Source: an uncultured Verrucomicrobiota bacterium
GTDB taxonomy: Bacteria; Verrucomicrobiota; Kiritimatiellia; SS1-B-03-39; UBA6053
Direction of reading: 5' to 3'
NCBI GenBank assembly: GCA_937127435.1
Contig: CAKZLZ010000094.1
Location: 1 to 53,622, forward strand
Length of the DNA: 53,622 nt
How positions within the stretch are numbered: the stretch's first letter is position 1; each line of letters opens with the position of its first letter. The notes beneath the pieces were generated by a model. The model did not search any database and was not told the DNA's origin. It saw nothing but the letters and a program-made list of their open reading frames with translations. Of the stretch, positions 53,033 to 53,622 are shown one piece after another. The position numbers and the translations under genes were made by a program.

Positions 53033-53622
53033 ATGAAAAACATCAAAAATATTTTCGTAGTAACTTTAGTGATAACCGGGGCCCTTACTTCCAGTCTGAC
53101 ATGGGGAGAGCTCATCTTTCAGGAGAGTTGGGAATCCGCAGGTCTCAATGAAGGTGAGGCGGTTGGCACCCTCTATAGCGGATGGAGTTCGAACTATGAC
53201 GGGGGTAAACTGAGGCTTTGGAGGCCAGGATCCGGAGCGGTGCCGAGTCGCTGGAATGCGGCGGAACCTCTATCATCACCTGCTGATGGAAACACCACCC
53301 TTTATCTTCCCTCCGCTGTCAATCATGTGGTGACCGGAAACCCGATTGAAGCAGGCAAAACTTATACCCTTACCGCCGCGATCGGATGGGACAACGCCGT
53401 TGTTGATCAGGGATCCTGGGCATTGCTACTGTATGCGGACAGCAATGACAGCGGAACCTATGGTGGGGACACCTACATCACCCAAAATTACGCCACCAAT
53501 GGAACTGGTGTCGTCAACACGCCTGCGCAGGGAGGCTGGGTCGATAACAGTGTAAGCTTCACCGCTGAAACGGGAGACGCATGGATTGGCAAAGATCTGA
53601 TCATTGTCTTAAACCAATATAA
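53033..53622 (+). CDS. Secreted surface protein, probably PEP-CTERM type, cut by the window end
   Basis: The first 196 codons of a protein that runs off the window. A signal peptide (IFVVTLVITGALTSSLTWG) is followed by ELIFQESWESAGLNEGEAVG and a beta-sandwich-like body with AGKTYTLTAAIGWDN. This resembles PVC surface proteins that usually end in a PEP-CTERM tail. The tail itself is not in the window. The ATG is preceded by AAAAGGCATCAAA, which contains an AAGG RBS. Confidence 0.75.
   Translation, partial: MKNIKNIFVVTLVITGALTSSLTWGELIFQESWESAGLNEGEAVGTLYSGWSSNYDGGKLRLWRPGSGAVPSRWNAAEPLSSPADGNTTLYLPSAVNHVVTGNPIEAGKTYTLTAAIGWDNAVVDQGSWALLLYADSNDSGTYGGDTYITQNYATNGTGVVNTPAQGGWVDNSVSFTAETGDAWIGKDLIIVLNQY

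Overview
The window looks like a chromosomal segment of an anaerobic or microaerobic, polysaccharide-degrading diazotroph of the PVC group, most likely Verrucomicrobiota/Kiritimatiellota. This placement is an inference. It rests on four PEP-CTERM-type secreted proteins, paired family S1 sulfatases, GH2 and GH172 glycosidases, REP-like hairpin clusters, and a cluster III-type nitrogenase (short NifK, about 50-residue insertion in NifD).

Positions 1-26500 are a nitrogen-fixation island. After the tail of a phosphoglucomutase gene come nifA (333-1946) and a REP cluster. Next is a sigma-54 operon of ferritin, GNAT acetyltransferase, draT, draG and a PII gene (2739-5997). On the opposite strand lie ferredoxin, nifJ and a dihydroorotate-dehydrogenase-like gene broken by an in-frame TAA (10888-6018), then a trmO-like gene and a DUF6515-like secreted protein. 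nifHDK (13482-17416) ends in an intrinsic terminator. nifENB, a [2Fe-2S] ferredoxin, nifV, an Nfu-type scaffold, a HEPN-like gene and modABC (17823-26499) form one compact operon. Electron supply (NifJ, ferredoxins), cofactor assembly (NifB/E/N/V), molybdate uptake (ModABC) and a reversible off-switch (DraT/DraG/PII) are therefore all local. Five sigma-54 -24/-12 elements can be read. Four of them have the same palindromic site, TCTGACA-N4-TGTCAGA or a close variant, about 87-110 bp upstream. This is unlike the classical NifA site TGT-N10-ACA.

Positions 26670-29615 hold a glutamate decarboxylase with two membrane proteins, one of the TRIC/UPF0126 family, followed by a PEP-CTERM protein (29786-30577).

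Positions 45181-30671 (minus strand) form a 12-gene catabolic operon with overlapping genes. In transcription order it encodes a Gfo/Idh oxidoreductase, Zn-alcohol dehydrogenase, FGGY kinase, shikimate-dehydrogenase-like protein, archaeal-type cupin phosphoglucose isomerase, D-2-hydroxyacid dehydrogenase, UlaG-like MBL hydrolase, tagatose-3-epimerase-like protein, GH172, GH2, KDPG aldolase and a fucose-isomerase-like protein. A DeoR-type regulator is divergent at 45371. Four of the enzymes match the classes of the IolG-IolM-IolN-IolO inositol route known from Thermotoga, so the operon may degrade a cyclitol or unusual sugar glycoside inside the cell.

Positions 46250-53622 carry PEP-CTERM proteins, an AraC regulator and two overlapping sulfatase genes. 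Several palindromic, non-coding repeat elements are scattered through the window. One family is present in two copies 36 kb apart (11296-11463 and 47187-47311).
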